Assembly (NCBI GenBank): GCA_022605405.1
Contig: JABYQQ010000035.1
Span: 62,001-126,000 of the forward strand
Reading direction: 5' to 3'
DNA: 64,000 nt
DNA from: Earliella scabrosa
Taxonomy: Eukaryota > Basidiomycota > Agaricomycetes > Polyporales > Polyporaceae
Numbering within the stretch: the stretch's first letter is position 1; each line of letters starts with the position of its first letter. Below, piece after piece: positions 10,567 to 20,700 of the stretch. A program made the translations under genes and the position numbers. A model generated the notes under the pieces. The model saw nothing but the letters and a program-made list of their open reading frames with translations, was not told the DNA's origin and did no database searches.

Positions 10567-11907
10567 CTACAAACTGTCTACGTCAATGGCAGTCTCAGGT
10601 GTCTCCCCGTCGTGGCCGGCCACCTCCTGTCGTACATCCTTTGAGGGCAAGGGTTCTACGCCGATGGCCTCCACCCGCAGCCTCTTCGTTCGGATGCTGC
10701 TCACGAAAGCGGAGACTGAAGGTGGGCTCCTACGCTTCCGGCGGTTGATCTCAGCCAGGTCAACAAATTGGTATGGTGCCACCGTAGTCTCGTTCTCGCT
10801 GTTCTCGTCGGCGGATTCCTCGTCCTCATCCATACCCCTACACTTCGCATTGTCGTCCCCTCCGCCGGGCCCCTTCGCAACGGCAACCGTGAGGTCTGTA
10901 GCCTGGTCGCGTGGGGCGTTCGCGTCTTGGTGCACGTCCAAGCATGGGGCGCGGACGTGGTCCAGGGGCGTGGGTTCCATTGTCTCGTCTGAGGCCGCGT
11001 TCTCGACTTCATACTCTCCCTCGGCAGGGCGTTTGGGATACACCTCTCTCTGCAATCCAGCTCCAATTAGGCCCATCCGTGCTGGTTCATAGGTTCGGGA
11101 AAAACTCACGGTCTCGCGTTCCAGTATCTCAACCTGAGGGCCTAAACCCGGTGTGACGCCAACGTTGAGTGTCTTGATGAGGATGCGAGAATGACGACGG
11201 TCCAAGACCAGCTTCTGATAGCTGGATACCAGGCGCCACTCGGTAGAAGGCTCGTCCCACATGTCCACCAAGAAAGGCGGCAGCACATGTCCGCTCAAGA
11301 GCGACTCACAGGTGATGTCCTCCGTCGGGTCTTCGGGGGAGAGCGCGTAGACGATTTCAACCGGAGTTTCCGTGTCCTACAAATACGTCAGGCTACTGTC
11401 ATCCTGCAGCGAAGCATATTCCTGACGTACCTCCTTCCACAGCATGACCTTGCAACAGATATACTCTCCTCCCGCTCCCCCCTCGTTCATGCACCCAATC
11501 TCTGGCTCCGACGCTCCAAACACATTGGCGTACATGCGCTCTAGGTATGCTCCAAAGCCTAGGCAACGTTGGGCTGTCGATGTGCGCATCAGGATCATCG
11601 GAGCTTGGGAGCACATCAGCAGGGAAGGACGCCGGCGAGGCTCTGTCATCCACGTTGATTTGCTGGGGTTGAAGACCTGGAGTAGTGCGTTACCAACCAA
11701 GCGTTGCAAGGGTGCTTCCAGCCGTTCGAAGGTTGGCTCCTCTCCTAAAGGTAGCGTGACGCGAATAGAGGTTGGTCCAGTGGCATCCTGTTCAGTGTCA
11801 GCGCTGCTGTATGTCACGCTCCTGCAGGAGCCCCTTACCGCAGTCCAGAGAATCAAACAGAAATCTCTGGTTGGTGTGGCCGGCGGGGTGGCAGGAGGGC
11901 TAGTCAT
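10567..11907 (-). CDS. KDZ-block accessory protein B (paralogue of A's C-terminal half)
   Basis: Exons 11839-11907, 11431-11787 and 10567-11376, phase 0, introns of 51 and 54 nt, give 411 residues. The start is the ATG at 11907; the frame upstream has no other ATG closer than a non-ATG extension. The middle contains LVGNALLQVFNPSKSTW, LGFGAYLERMYANVFG and the segment TPGLGPQVEILERE, which aligns with MPGLGVEIEALE of protein A. A long acidic, low-complexity linker (MDEDEESADENSENE) precedes KTKRLRVEAIGVEP-like basic sequence and the terminus ETAIDVDSL, again matching the end of A. It lacks the zinc ribbon and coiled coil of A. Function unknown; nuclear location is inferred from the basic clusters. 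Confidence 0.72.
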
Positions 11908-12195
11908 CGTGGATGAATGAGGGCGATTGGCAGAGGACGTGGCAGACAACGGTATGAAGGAGCCTCGCTTATTCTTCAGGGCCTTCAGGCCAACGCTCTC
12001 CGCGTAAGTGTTGCCGATATGTCCCGTGTCCCCGGATTTTTTACGGCGGATACGCAGGCTCGTCACCCCACAATATGAAGCATTAACTTAAGCACGCTCA
12101 TTGACAGGTCGTACGCTACCCAATCTTCGCCTACGAACATCATGCTCAAGTACTAGCTGCCACTCCGCGCGAAACCACAGGCTTTATCATAGACG

Positions 12196-14365
12196 TTAAG
12201 TAGATATAGGAGTCGTTCTACCCAGAGCATGGTCAGATGTGGTGCGCACGATGAGCAATAAGCTTATTACTAACCCCGGATCACCGCGCTTTTTGCGTGA
12301 CTCACGGACGTCCCTACCAGCTCTAGTCACGATCTGCAAACCGGTGTCTTCCGGCATGGATACTCCTGCCTTCTTCTTCCGAGACTTCGCTGCCCGTGCA
12401 GTCGACTTGCTTTGCAACTTGTATCTATTGACCTTAGCCACTGAGGCCGACGAGCAGTTGACTGCCTTCTTCCTCCCGCACGGTGCGCTGGACGCGGACG
12501 AGCCCGCCTTGACCATGTTGTGACCTGTCTCCGCTTGGCGACGGGGACGCTTCGCTGGCACTTGGAGCTCGGGCTCAATCAGTTTGCGCTTGCGCAGGCG
12601 TTGCGGTCTAGCCCGGGTGACCTCTGAGGCAATTGTTGAGTAAGGCGGGCCGGACACGTCGTCTGAAGACTGCAACCACGCCCACTCACCTTCGGCCTGC
12701 TCCTGCTCCTCCTCTTGCTGGGCGTTCTCTTCTTCGCCAGAGGATTGGCCTTCTGGCTCGGACTGCTCCTCCTCCTCCTGCTGGTCGTGCCACGCCTCCT
12801 CACGCACGTGGTCCTGCTCCTCCCGAGCATCACCTTCGTCCAGGTTGTTCGCACTTGAATGGGTAATAACTCCATCATATCCAACATGCGTGTCGTATGT
12901 GGTGTGCTCCACAGTCAGGTCATCGCCCGGGGTGTAGGCTCCGTCGGTTGGGGGCGCAGCCCCTGCAGCAGGATCGCCGCTCGGGGACATCGTGGGGGCT
13001 AGTGCAATATCGGGAAGGGTCGCAGGTTGGTCGATTGGTCTGGCTGCGCCACCGCGCATGTCTGCGGCCTGCATTAGCGGACATGATTCGGGCGGTCTGC
13101 AGTGGCGGTGCTACTCACCGAGGATGATCTTCCTCGCCATGGCTCCGAATCGCATCTCACTACCATGCTCCTCCGGGCCTGTGTCACCATCAGTCGTATG
13201 TGAGCGTGACCGGTCAGACCACGTACCAACACGGCATTGCTGGAGCCACAGATTAAAGATGGCGTCGAACTCGTCCTCACTCCAGCCCGCAGCTTGGCAA
13301 ATAGCCTGGACCGCTGTCATTCCGTCGCGGTTACGCCCGTAAGTCTTCCTATGCCATTCATCAGCAAGCAGGACACCCAGGCTGACGTCGAGGGATTCGC
13401 ACGGGAAGTAGCACGTCTCTCCGTTGACGTCTGGCCCTCCGAGGTACATGATGCCTCCCCATCCAACACCGCCTGACAGGACGTTCATGAGGACATTCGC
13501 GAGAGCCTCGGACCAGCGGGAGATATTCTTGGCTGAGCTGGGGAGAGCATTGGAATATAGTTGGCAACTCTCTTGAAATGAGATACACGACTTACGGCGG
13601 TGTGCCCGTCTTCTCAGGGTTAGTCCAGCTGCCCACTTCGTCAGACTCCTCGTCATCCTCGTCTTCATCCCCGCACAGAGCTTCATTCTTCTCCTGGGCT
13701 AGCACCTCGTAGAAGAGCTTCTGCTCGGCGGTTAGTTGGCCCCAATCTTCGCGCACAATCCTCTTCCAGGTACCGATGGCGGATCGAATTACGCCGTCAG
13801 AGCCGACCACCACCTCGGAGGGCATTGCTGGCGCAGCGGCCGACACCTGGAAGATGTCCATTCCTGTGTACGCCCTACGCTTGCGGTCTGTCGGCAAAGC
13901 AGGGATGTTGGGTGGCACCCAGGCTTGCTCTTGGGCCTTCGCGTCACGGCGTTCTTTAGCTACGCGTGCTTCCACCCACTTGTGAACATGCTATGATGTC
14001 AGGTCAGAATGTTGCGTAGCACGCAGAGGAATAATGTCACCCACGTCTGTGAGTGAGAGCATTCGCTGGTCGAACTCAGCCTGCGTTTCAGCGGGGATGG
14101 GTTCCACTGCGTCTTTCCGGCTCTTGTGGGCATTCTTCCGTCGCTTCTTGGTATCGTCGGGGGATTCACCTGGGCCGGGCATGGTGACATACTCACGGAA
14201 CTTTGCCGCCAAAGCACTGGCTGCGTTGAGGACCGGATGATCTTTGCGTGGAAGGCGTAGCGCATGCTGCACGTCATCGTCGTGATAATGCTCCTCGAGG
14301 AAGTCGCATTCACCCCGACGCCAGTATGACGAAGGCCGAAGTTGGAATTTGGAGGTACGGGCCAT
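12196..14365 (-). CDS. KDZ-block accessory protein C (hypothetical, nuclear-type)
   Basis: Five exons (14045-14365, 13596-13990, 13227-13537, 13119-13178, 12196-13061) sum to 1,953 nt, a 650-residue protein; all junctions keep phase. The N-terminus (MARTSKFQLRPSSYWRRGE) leads into a helical region with KKRRKNAHKSRKDAVEPIP. The middle has AGMDIFQ-like and GTWKRIVREDWGQLTAEQK segments followed by an acidic DEDEDDEESDE run, then NISRWSEALANVLMNV and MYLGGPDVNGET. The C-terminal 280 residues are disordered: a long E/Q-rich stretch, then K/R-rich clusters (RLRKRKLIEPELQVPAKRPRR). Proteins of this kind recur next to KDZ transposases in polypore genomes as far as I recall, but no domain with a known activity is visible. 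The last splice site (13062-13118) was selected for frame. Confidence 0.68.
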
Positions 14366-14601
14366 AACGTTGGGAGCAGAGGGCAGAGGAAGCCAGCTTC
14401 AGGACCGCTGGCGCGACGGGGGAGCAAGCAGGGACGGCGCTCCGGAGTCAAACTTGTGGCCAAGCGTCACTCGGCGATAGTCGACGGGGCTTGTCTCTTG
14501 GACTTACCGAGGCGGGTCAGCCGGGTCGCCGTGTGGAGATACCGATCTGGGTGCAATGTATCAGATGTTCTGTGTAGACGGTATCTCGGGACGATTGTAT
14601 G

Positions 14602-16935
14602 TTACACGGAGTTGTCGCGGAGCGCGGTTTGAGCTACAGGTGGCAACGCAATGGGTGCCGTTGGCAGACGGGAATATTTGTTGACAAAAGTGCGCACATA
14701 GAAAGATACAGCTGTCGTCTGCAGACGGTCGTATTCCTGCAAGGTAGAAAGATCAGCGTTGGAACCGTCATGGACAACGTCCGGACATCCAGGCCACCTG
14801 GAAAGCAGATTGGCAAATGCCCGCAGGGCCGCCTTACACTCCGGCCACCTTGCATCGGTAGCTTCACGCCAGTAGAACTGTGCCTCGCATGCATCAAGCG
14901 GCGGAATTACTGTCACGCCGGACGAAGTCTCTCCCCACACCGCGGACACGACGGCCTCCCTCTCCCATCTGTGAATCTCCTGCCAGTCGTCTGTTTGAAC
15001 TAGCACCGTGTCCAACGCCATGAGTTCGGTGCGGAAGTTGAGCTCGTAAGCTTCCCACAGCAAGAGTGCTCGGATGCAAGGATTGCGAGAGACGGAGTCC
15101 ACGTCCACCTGCCACGGCCCGATCTTGGCGGTGAGCTCGTTGCGGTAAGACTCCATATGCGCGACTTGATGAAACAGGGCACTGATTGCGTTGCGTTCGC
15201 CTAGACGACGTTTCGACCTCCGCGCGTGGGCGTCTGGGATATCCTGATCGCGGCCCTCTAATTGCTCCTGGCTGTAGTCGCCCCACAACACCGTTCGCCA
15301 CTCTGCCACGCTCAAAGGGTGATGAGATACCGATGGATCGAAAAGACGCAATCGGCAAAAATGTCGCACGCGCGCAAGATTGTGGAGGTATCGAAGAATT
15401 TTGGAGTCGTGTCGTGCAAGGTGGGGATGGAGACATCCAACGGTGCTAGTCCCATCTACGGTATCCAGCAGGAAAGGAGGAGGGTAAAAGTACAAGGCAC
15501 AATGACCCGTCTGTTTAACAGGCGAGCTACTCCTGAGAGCATGAGCCCACACACGCGGCAGGTTCACAAATGCTGGTTGCAGGAAAGAGCGCGCCGGATG
15601 AGCCTGAGCGCCCTCGCCGGGCCTTGGGGGATAAGCCACTGCATGTGCGGTGTGGCTAGACGAGGGACCGACATCACGCTGAGGATGTCGCCTGGCTCCT
15701 CGACGTGTCTTCTTGTGGATGGAGGGGCTTTGCGGAGGTGATTCCCCCGGGCGCATGTGGAGACGATGACTGATCATGGTAGGGAGAGCAATGTTCGACG
15801 CTTTGGATTGTGAGATATCCCATCCGTGAGCCAGGGGTAGTGCCGCCAGGCATGATCCTGCAACGTGCGTAGAGACCGCCACTACCATGTTGCTGAGCCA
15901 GTTACCCGTCAGATTGGTGACACCGGCGTACGCGACAGTCCTATGCAGGAGCGGGGGATAGCATGGCTGGTGGGACAGAGAGTCGTCCAACGGCGTGTGA
16001 TCTACTACTCGCCATACAGCGAGATCGGCTCGGAAGGGTTGGAGCAGCCAGAACGGGATTCCAACCCGCAACCATGTCTGAGCTTCGCCAGCGTCGCGGA
16101 GGAAGGCGCCCACGACGTTCAGAGGCTGGTCACTAAAATCGGACGTGGCCTGAAGTCGGGGTAAGATGACATCCATATAGGTGCAGAGGCCTGCTAGCTC
16201 AAGACAGAGCCGTTGTATGTGGGCGGCCACAGCAATCGCGCGCGACGCTACGGTGGGAAGGCAGACCATTCGGTCCATGACTTGACGCAAAAGTAACACA
16301 AGCAGATAGCCACGCCGTCGCAAACCGGACCGACCAGGGGACAGGGCATCAAAACGATGAATTGCATGCTTCGCAGCGCCAAGGAGAGCGTCTCTAGTAG
16401 ACGGGACAATGTAACCTAGTCCCCGCACCGCGACCGCCTGATCCTCTGCCCAGTGGACGTCCGGCCTGAGTGTTTCCCATAAGACGTCTGGGAGGGCAGG
16501 AGAGTGAGGACCCCGCGGAATGCAAGCCACATGAGTCATAGCGTCCATGTGTGCTTGAGGCCATCTCGAGTACTCGTGTAGGCCCCAACGACCGTCCGCG
16601 AAAGTCTGGACGATGTGGCGTTCGACCGGATACTCTGGCACGTAGTCCGTGTTTGGAGAAGTGAGGACGAATTGTGAGAAAACACCGTGGGATGCTACTC
16701 GCGCGTCCCAAGCATGCTTCACCCCGGATACTGGCCATGAAAGGTCCTCAGTGCACCGGTAGAGTAGATAGCCCAAACGACTCACATGAATCGAACCGCG
16801 TGCGTTGAAGGATGACGGGCGCGGCACTCGCAGATTTCTGCTTGCCTGCAGGTGTCCGCGGTGGGGTGGGTGCCAACGCACATGGCAGACTACTGGAGTT
16901 CTCAGTCCCAGTTTCTCTCTCAGTGCGTGGTTCAT
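14602..16935 (-). CDS. KDZ-block accessory protein D (777 aa, intron-poor, unknown)
   Basis: A single uninterrupted frame of 777 residues from the ATG at 16935, unusual in this intron-rich genome. A possible splice from upstream (donor near 16950, acceptor at about 16849) would replace the first 30 residues. Visible landmarks: RLGYLLYRCTEDLSWPVSG, VERHIVQTFADGRWGLHEY, RWPQAHMDAMTHVACIPRG, DVHWAEDQAVAVRGLGYIV, and a C-terminal block MESYRNELTAKIGPWQVDVD ... WEAYELNFRTELMALDTVL ... WREATDARWPECKAALRAF. The middle (about residues 400-480) is a disordered basic linker. No membrane segment, no catalytic motif I can name. Its position at the divergent promoter opposite the transposase suggests co-regulation with it. 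Confidence 0.65.
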   Translation of the reverse strand: MNHALREKLGLRTPVVCHVRWHPPHRGHLQASRNLRVPRPSSFNARGSIHVSRLGYLLYRCTEDLSWPVSGVKHAWDARVASHGVFSQFVLTSPNTDYVPEYPVERHIVQTFADGRWGLHEYSRWPQAHMDAMTHVACIPRGPHSPALPDVLWETLRPDVHWAEDQAVAVRGLGYIVPSTRDALLGAAKHAIHRFDALSPGRSGLRRRGYLLVLLLRQVMDRMVCLPTVASRAIAVAAHIQRLCLELAGLCTYMDVILPRLQATSDFSDQPLNVVGAFLRDAGEAQTWLRVGIPFWLLQPFRADLAVWRVVDHTPLDDSLSHQPCYPPLLHRTVAYAGVTNLTGNWLSNMVVAVSTHVAGSCLAALPLAHGWDISQSKASNIALPTMISHRLHMRPGESPPQSPSIHKKTRRGARRHPQRDVGPSSSHTAHAVAYPPRPGEGAQAHPARSFLQPAFVNLPRVWAHALRSSSPVKQTGHCALYFYPPPFLLDTVDGTSTVGCLHPHLARHDSKILRYLHNLARVRHFCRLRLFDPSVSHHPLSVAEWRTVLWGDYSQEQLEGRDQDIPDAHARRSKRRLGERNAISALFHQVAHMESYRNELTAKIGPWQVDVDSVSRNPCIRALLLWEAYELNFRTELMALDTVLVQTDDWQEIHRWEREAVVSAVWGETSSGVTVIPPLDACEAQFYWREATDARWPECKAALRAFANLLSRWPGCPDVVHDGSNADLSTLQEYDRLQTTAVSFYVRTFVNKYSRLPTAPIALPPVAQTALRDNSV

Positions 16936-17794
16936 TCGCTCACCTGCGGTTCAACATGGATGGGGGTACCCGAACGGCGCTTGTAGATTCGGGGTGCATG
17001 GCCCGCGATCGATTGGATGGGCGAGGAATGAAGTGTGCGAGTGAGCAGTCCACACGCACCACGGTTGCGCAAGGCCGCAGACGTCAATGCGAAGGGCTCC
17101 GGCGGATGTTGGAGGCACGAGGAAGGAACCTGGATGAACCTCGAGAGAAGGCGACGACGGTAGCCCAGGAATTACTACAGGTGAATTGAAGTCGAGGGCA
17201 CCCAATGATGTTGTTGCAGGTGGGAGAGTATGTCGGCCAACCGCTAGGAAGGTGGAGGGAAGACGAAGGAGTAAAGGCCGAAGTTGGGTGGATGATGAGG
17301 GCGGGATGACCTGGGTTTGAGCGACGCTTGATGGGACGTCGGGGCAGCTGACTAGGAAGGCGACTGGCCAGTTCTAGGCACCTGCGTGCTGCTGGTGTTG
17401 AACCACGCACTGCGAGGGCTGCCGTAAAGCGATGGTGTGCTAGTGAGCGTTGTGCCCCACTGCATGAACCAACCACCGACTGCTTTCAGTACAAACCCCG
17501 ATAGAAATATATACGACCGTACCTTTGCTGTGTCGGCAAGGATTGAAGGCGTGGGGTTGAGGGAGGGCGAGCTGTGAACGGGAGAGGTGAGGGGACAGGA
17601 GGAAAGGAAGGGCGTGACGAGGTGACGATCGGACGAGCGCCCTTTCCTCCGACTTACACGGCCCATCGCGCGTCAAAGCCGACTGACCGTCGGACCACTC
17701 CATTGCCTTTTCGGACACGCTTCTTGCACGCTAGCTTCTTTGGCACCCTACACGACTTGAGATCGCCCTGTCACGACTACAGTTCGCTGTCCAC
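16936..17794. other. Divergent promoter region between gene D and the KDZ transposase
   Basis: 859 bp separating the two outward-facing start codons. Contains no supported gene; minus-strand frames are proline/serine-rich and overlap one another. CT-rich tracts and short TATATA-like stretches (near 17510) could serve the flanking promoters. Confidence 0.5.
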
Positions 17795-20700
17795 ATGGCG
17801 ACGAATTCATTCAAGAAAGCGCGATCAGTACTCGGAGCTGACACGCCGCCACGCACGCCGCGCAAGAAGCTACGAGCATTCAACTTCAACTCACCGCCGA
17901 CCACGAAGAGCGTACGGCCGCAGGGGACGGTAACATCAAGTGTGCCCCTTGTCATACCGCCATTTTTTGCCAATGACAGTACGCTGTCGTCTGCTACCGG
18001 TTCGACTCGGGGCTCGGAAGTGCAACCTGACAGGGCAGATACGATGCGTGGGCCGGCGCCGGCCGGGAGAAGCAGCGCGCCGTCAGGCGGAAACATCACA
18101 CTGACGATGCCATTGACGGGAGAGCATGCGAGACATTCATGCGCGGGGAATGCGGATACGCAACTGGGCAGCGGAGAGCCGGAAGATGAGGACGACGACG
18201 CGCAAGAGCCAGATGAGAGAGATGGCGTCAACAGCGCATATCATCTGGTAAGTACCCGGATTCTGCATGATACATTGGGTTGACCGCGGATCCCCAGCCT
18301 TCCACTCGGTGTACCAAGTTTGTGAGAGGTGGGCATGCTTGCCTTGCTCGAGACTTGCTCGACGAACGAGAAGCCCCCCCCCTCATGGACGTATGTCTGC
18401 GCTGCCAGAGCCGCGTGGATTCCAAACAGGAGCGATGGCGCACACTCTTCGTATGTGAGGACTGTCCTTGCTCTAGCCCCAAGTGCGTAGATTGCATCAT
18501 CGAAATGCATCACGAGCGACCGTTCGATCGCCTGCGTTACTGGGACGCCAACCAGGGTTTCTGGCAGAAGGTGACGCTGGGGGACTTGGGATATCGACTC
18601 TACCTAGGCCACCATGGTGCCAGGTGTCGGAATGCGATGCTGCGGCCGACGGACTTTGTCGTTGTCACCGAACACGGGATCTTCGATGTCCCTGTGGTGT
18701 ACTGCAGATGTCCGACGGCGCGAACGTACACTGAACAACTCATGCTTGTGGGCCTGTGGCCAGCGACGTGGGACAATCCTCAGACTGCGACAACTATCTC
18801 GACCCTCAAAGTCTTCGACAGTCTCAGCAACAATGGTCAAGTCAACGTGCATGACTTCATGGCACACGTCGCACGCCTGACTGACAACGTGGGTGCGGGG
18901 GAAGTCAAGGTAGGCGACGGATGTATTGTATAGGAACACACGTTGAACTGAGCATGACAATAGGATAGATATCGAGAATTCGACAATTCAGTGCGATTCT
19001 ATGGCTACGTCAGAGCGTGTCGTCGAGCCGGGCAAGAACCCGGGACCGAAGTACCTATAGGGAGCCTGGCGGTATTGTGCCCTGCCTGTCCTCAGCCTGG
19101 CCACAACATGCGACCAGGTTGGGAAGGACGAGATTCTCATCACAAGTGTGTTCTGTGTTGCCGCGGATGTCCTCTTGTACTGATCGAGAACCCTTGCAGA
19201 TACCTGGACGCATTGCATTACGCGATCGACGGCAACTACCATTTCAACTTGAAGAGGAAGCATACTGACCCGAAAGACTATCCGTTGACGAAGGGAGGGG
19301 CTTACTTTGCTCACGAAGAGGACTTCAAATACTTCATTGAGAACGCACCCCACCCCGCGTATGAGGTAGGCGGCGAATCTTTGACGTTGATCCCAGCGAA
19401 ACTGAATCATCCCAGTCGTCGACATGCAACGAATTCGTGGCCATGGGCAAGGGAAAGTACAAAGGACCTGTCAGTGGAGTGGTGGCAATCCTTTGCCGTC
19501 ATTCGTTTGTGCTACCCTCAGGTGTTATCGACTTGCATCAAGGAGAGAGGTAAGCAAAGCCCGCGAGGTCAAGGAGGGGAAGTGATGACACCAATCGCAG
19601 ATATCTCTACGTGGACTTCGTCCTCGTGGCGGCGTTGCAGCGGTATCGTTCTCTTCATATGCTGATGGGTTCGTACGACATCAACTGTCAGTATATAATC
19701 AACTTGCGCCAACGGCTGACGGCTGAGTTCACGCCGGCCATGGTGGCCAAGCTGAAGAGCATACAGACCGCTGACCTGCCTCCCATCACGGCGGGAGTGG
19801 GTAACTACCACCTGCCTATGCATGTAGAGAAGTGCCGACCGTACTTCTCTTTGCACAATCTGCCTGGTGCCTGCGAAACCTGTGGCGAACAATGCGAAGG
19901 CTTCTGGGGTGTCATCACGGGCGTAGCTCGATGCACGGCGGAAATGTGCCCGGGCCGGCGACATGACTACATAAACGGGCTGTACTCGTTTCGCAATTGC
20001 GAGCGCCTTCACAAAATGGGTGAGAGTCCCAGTTTGGCCAGTATTGTTTTGGAACTAAGTGGTGTGTTGTTTAGTGCCGTAGGGTCAGGTCAAGTCAGGT
20101 CATTGACCCCTCTGGGCCATGACCATGACCATGACCATGACTGATTTTCAGCAGATGGCTCATGACCTGACTGATCTTTCGGTCAGGTTATTATCAGTTC
20201 AGTTACGGTCCAGTTACGGTCATTGACCGGTCATGACTGAACATGCAGTTATGACCAGTCATAACTGGTCAGAGCAAGTTAAGACCAGTCATTTGGTCCA
20301 CCAGGTTAGAGAAACATCTTAAATGTAATACAGAAGTAATTTTCATGTTTATTACTGGAGAGAGCCTTCTATATCTACATGGATTGATATTGATATGAAT
20401 ATTGGTCTGTCACTCAGTCTGTTTATAGACAGCACTGAGCATCTTTGATCTGTCTGATTAGACCTGAGTTAACTAGAGACTGGTATTTTCCACTTGCCAG
20501 AGCTGCTGAATTTAATATATTTCAAGTATTTCCATTGTACATTGTATTTGATCAGTTGATGTCTCTTATATAACCAGTCAATGACCAGTCATGACTGGTC
20601 TTAGCAGGTAAAATATGACTGGTCATAACCAGTCATCTGCAGTTATACAATCTTTGTCATTCTCAATGACCGTGACCATGACCATAACCATAACTGATTA

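Noticed and set aside
10259..11092. Plus-strand open frame of 277 codons
   Set aside because: It is antisense to accessory gene B, whose exons, introns and similarity to gene A explain the sequence; the plus frame has no motif or splice support.
20100..20320. GACCATGACC and CAGTCATGACTGG palindromes looked like a regulatory array
   Set aside because: They are subterminal repeats of the family-1 MITE and recur unchanged in its second copy.
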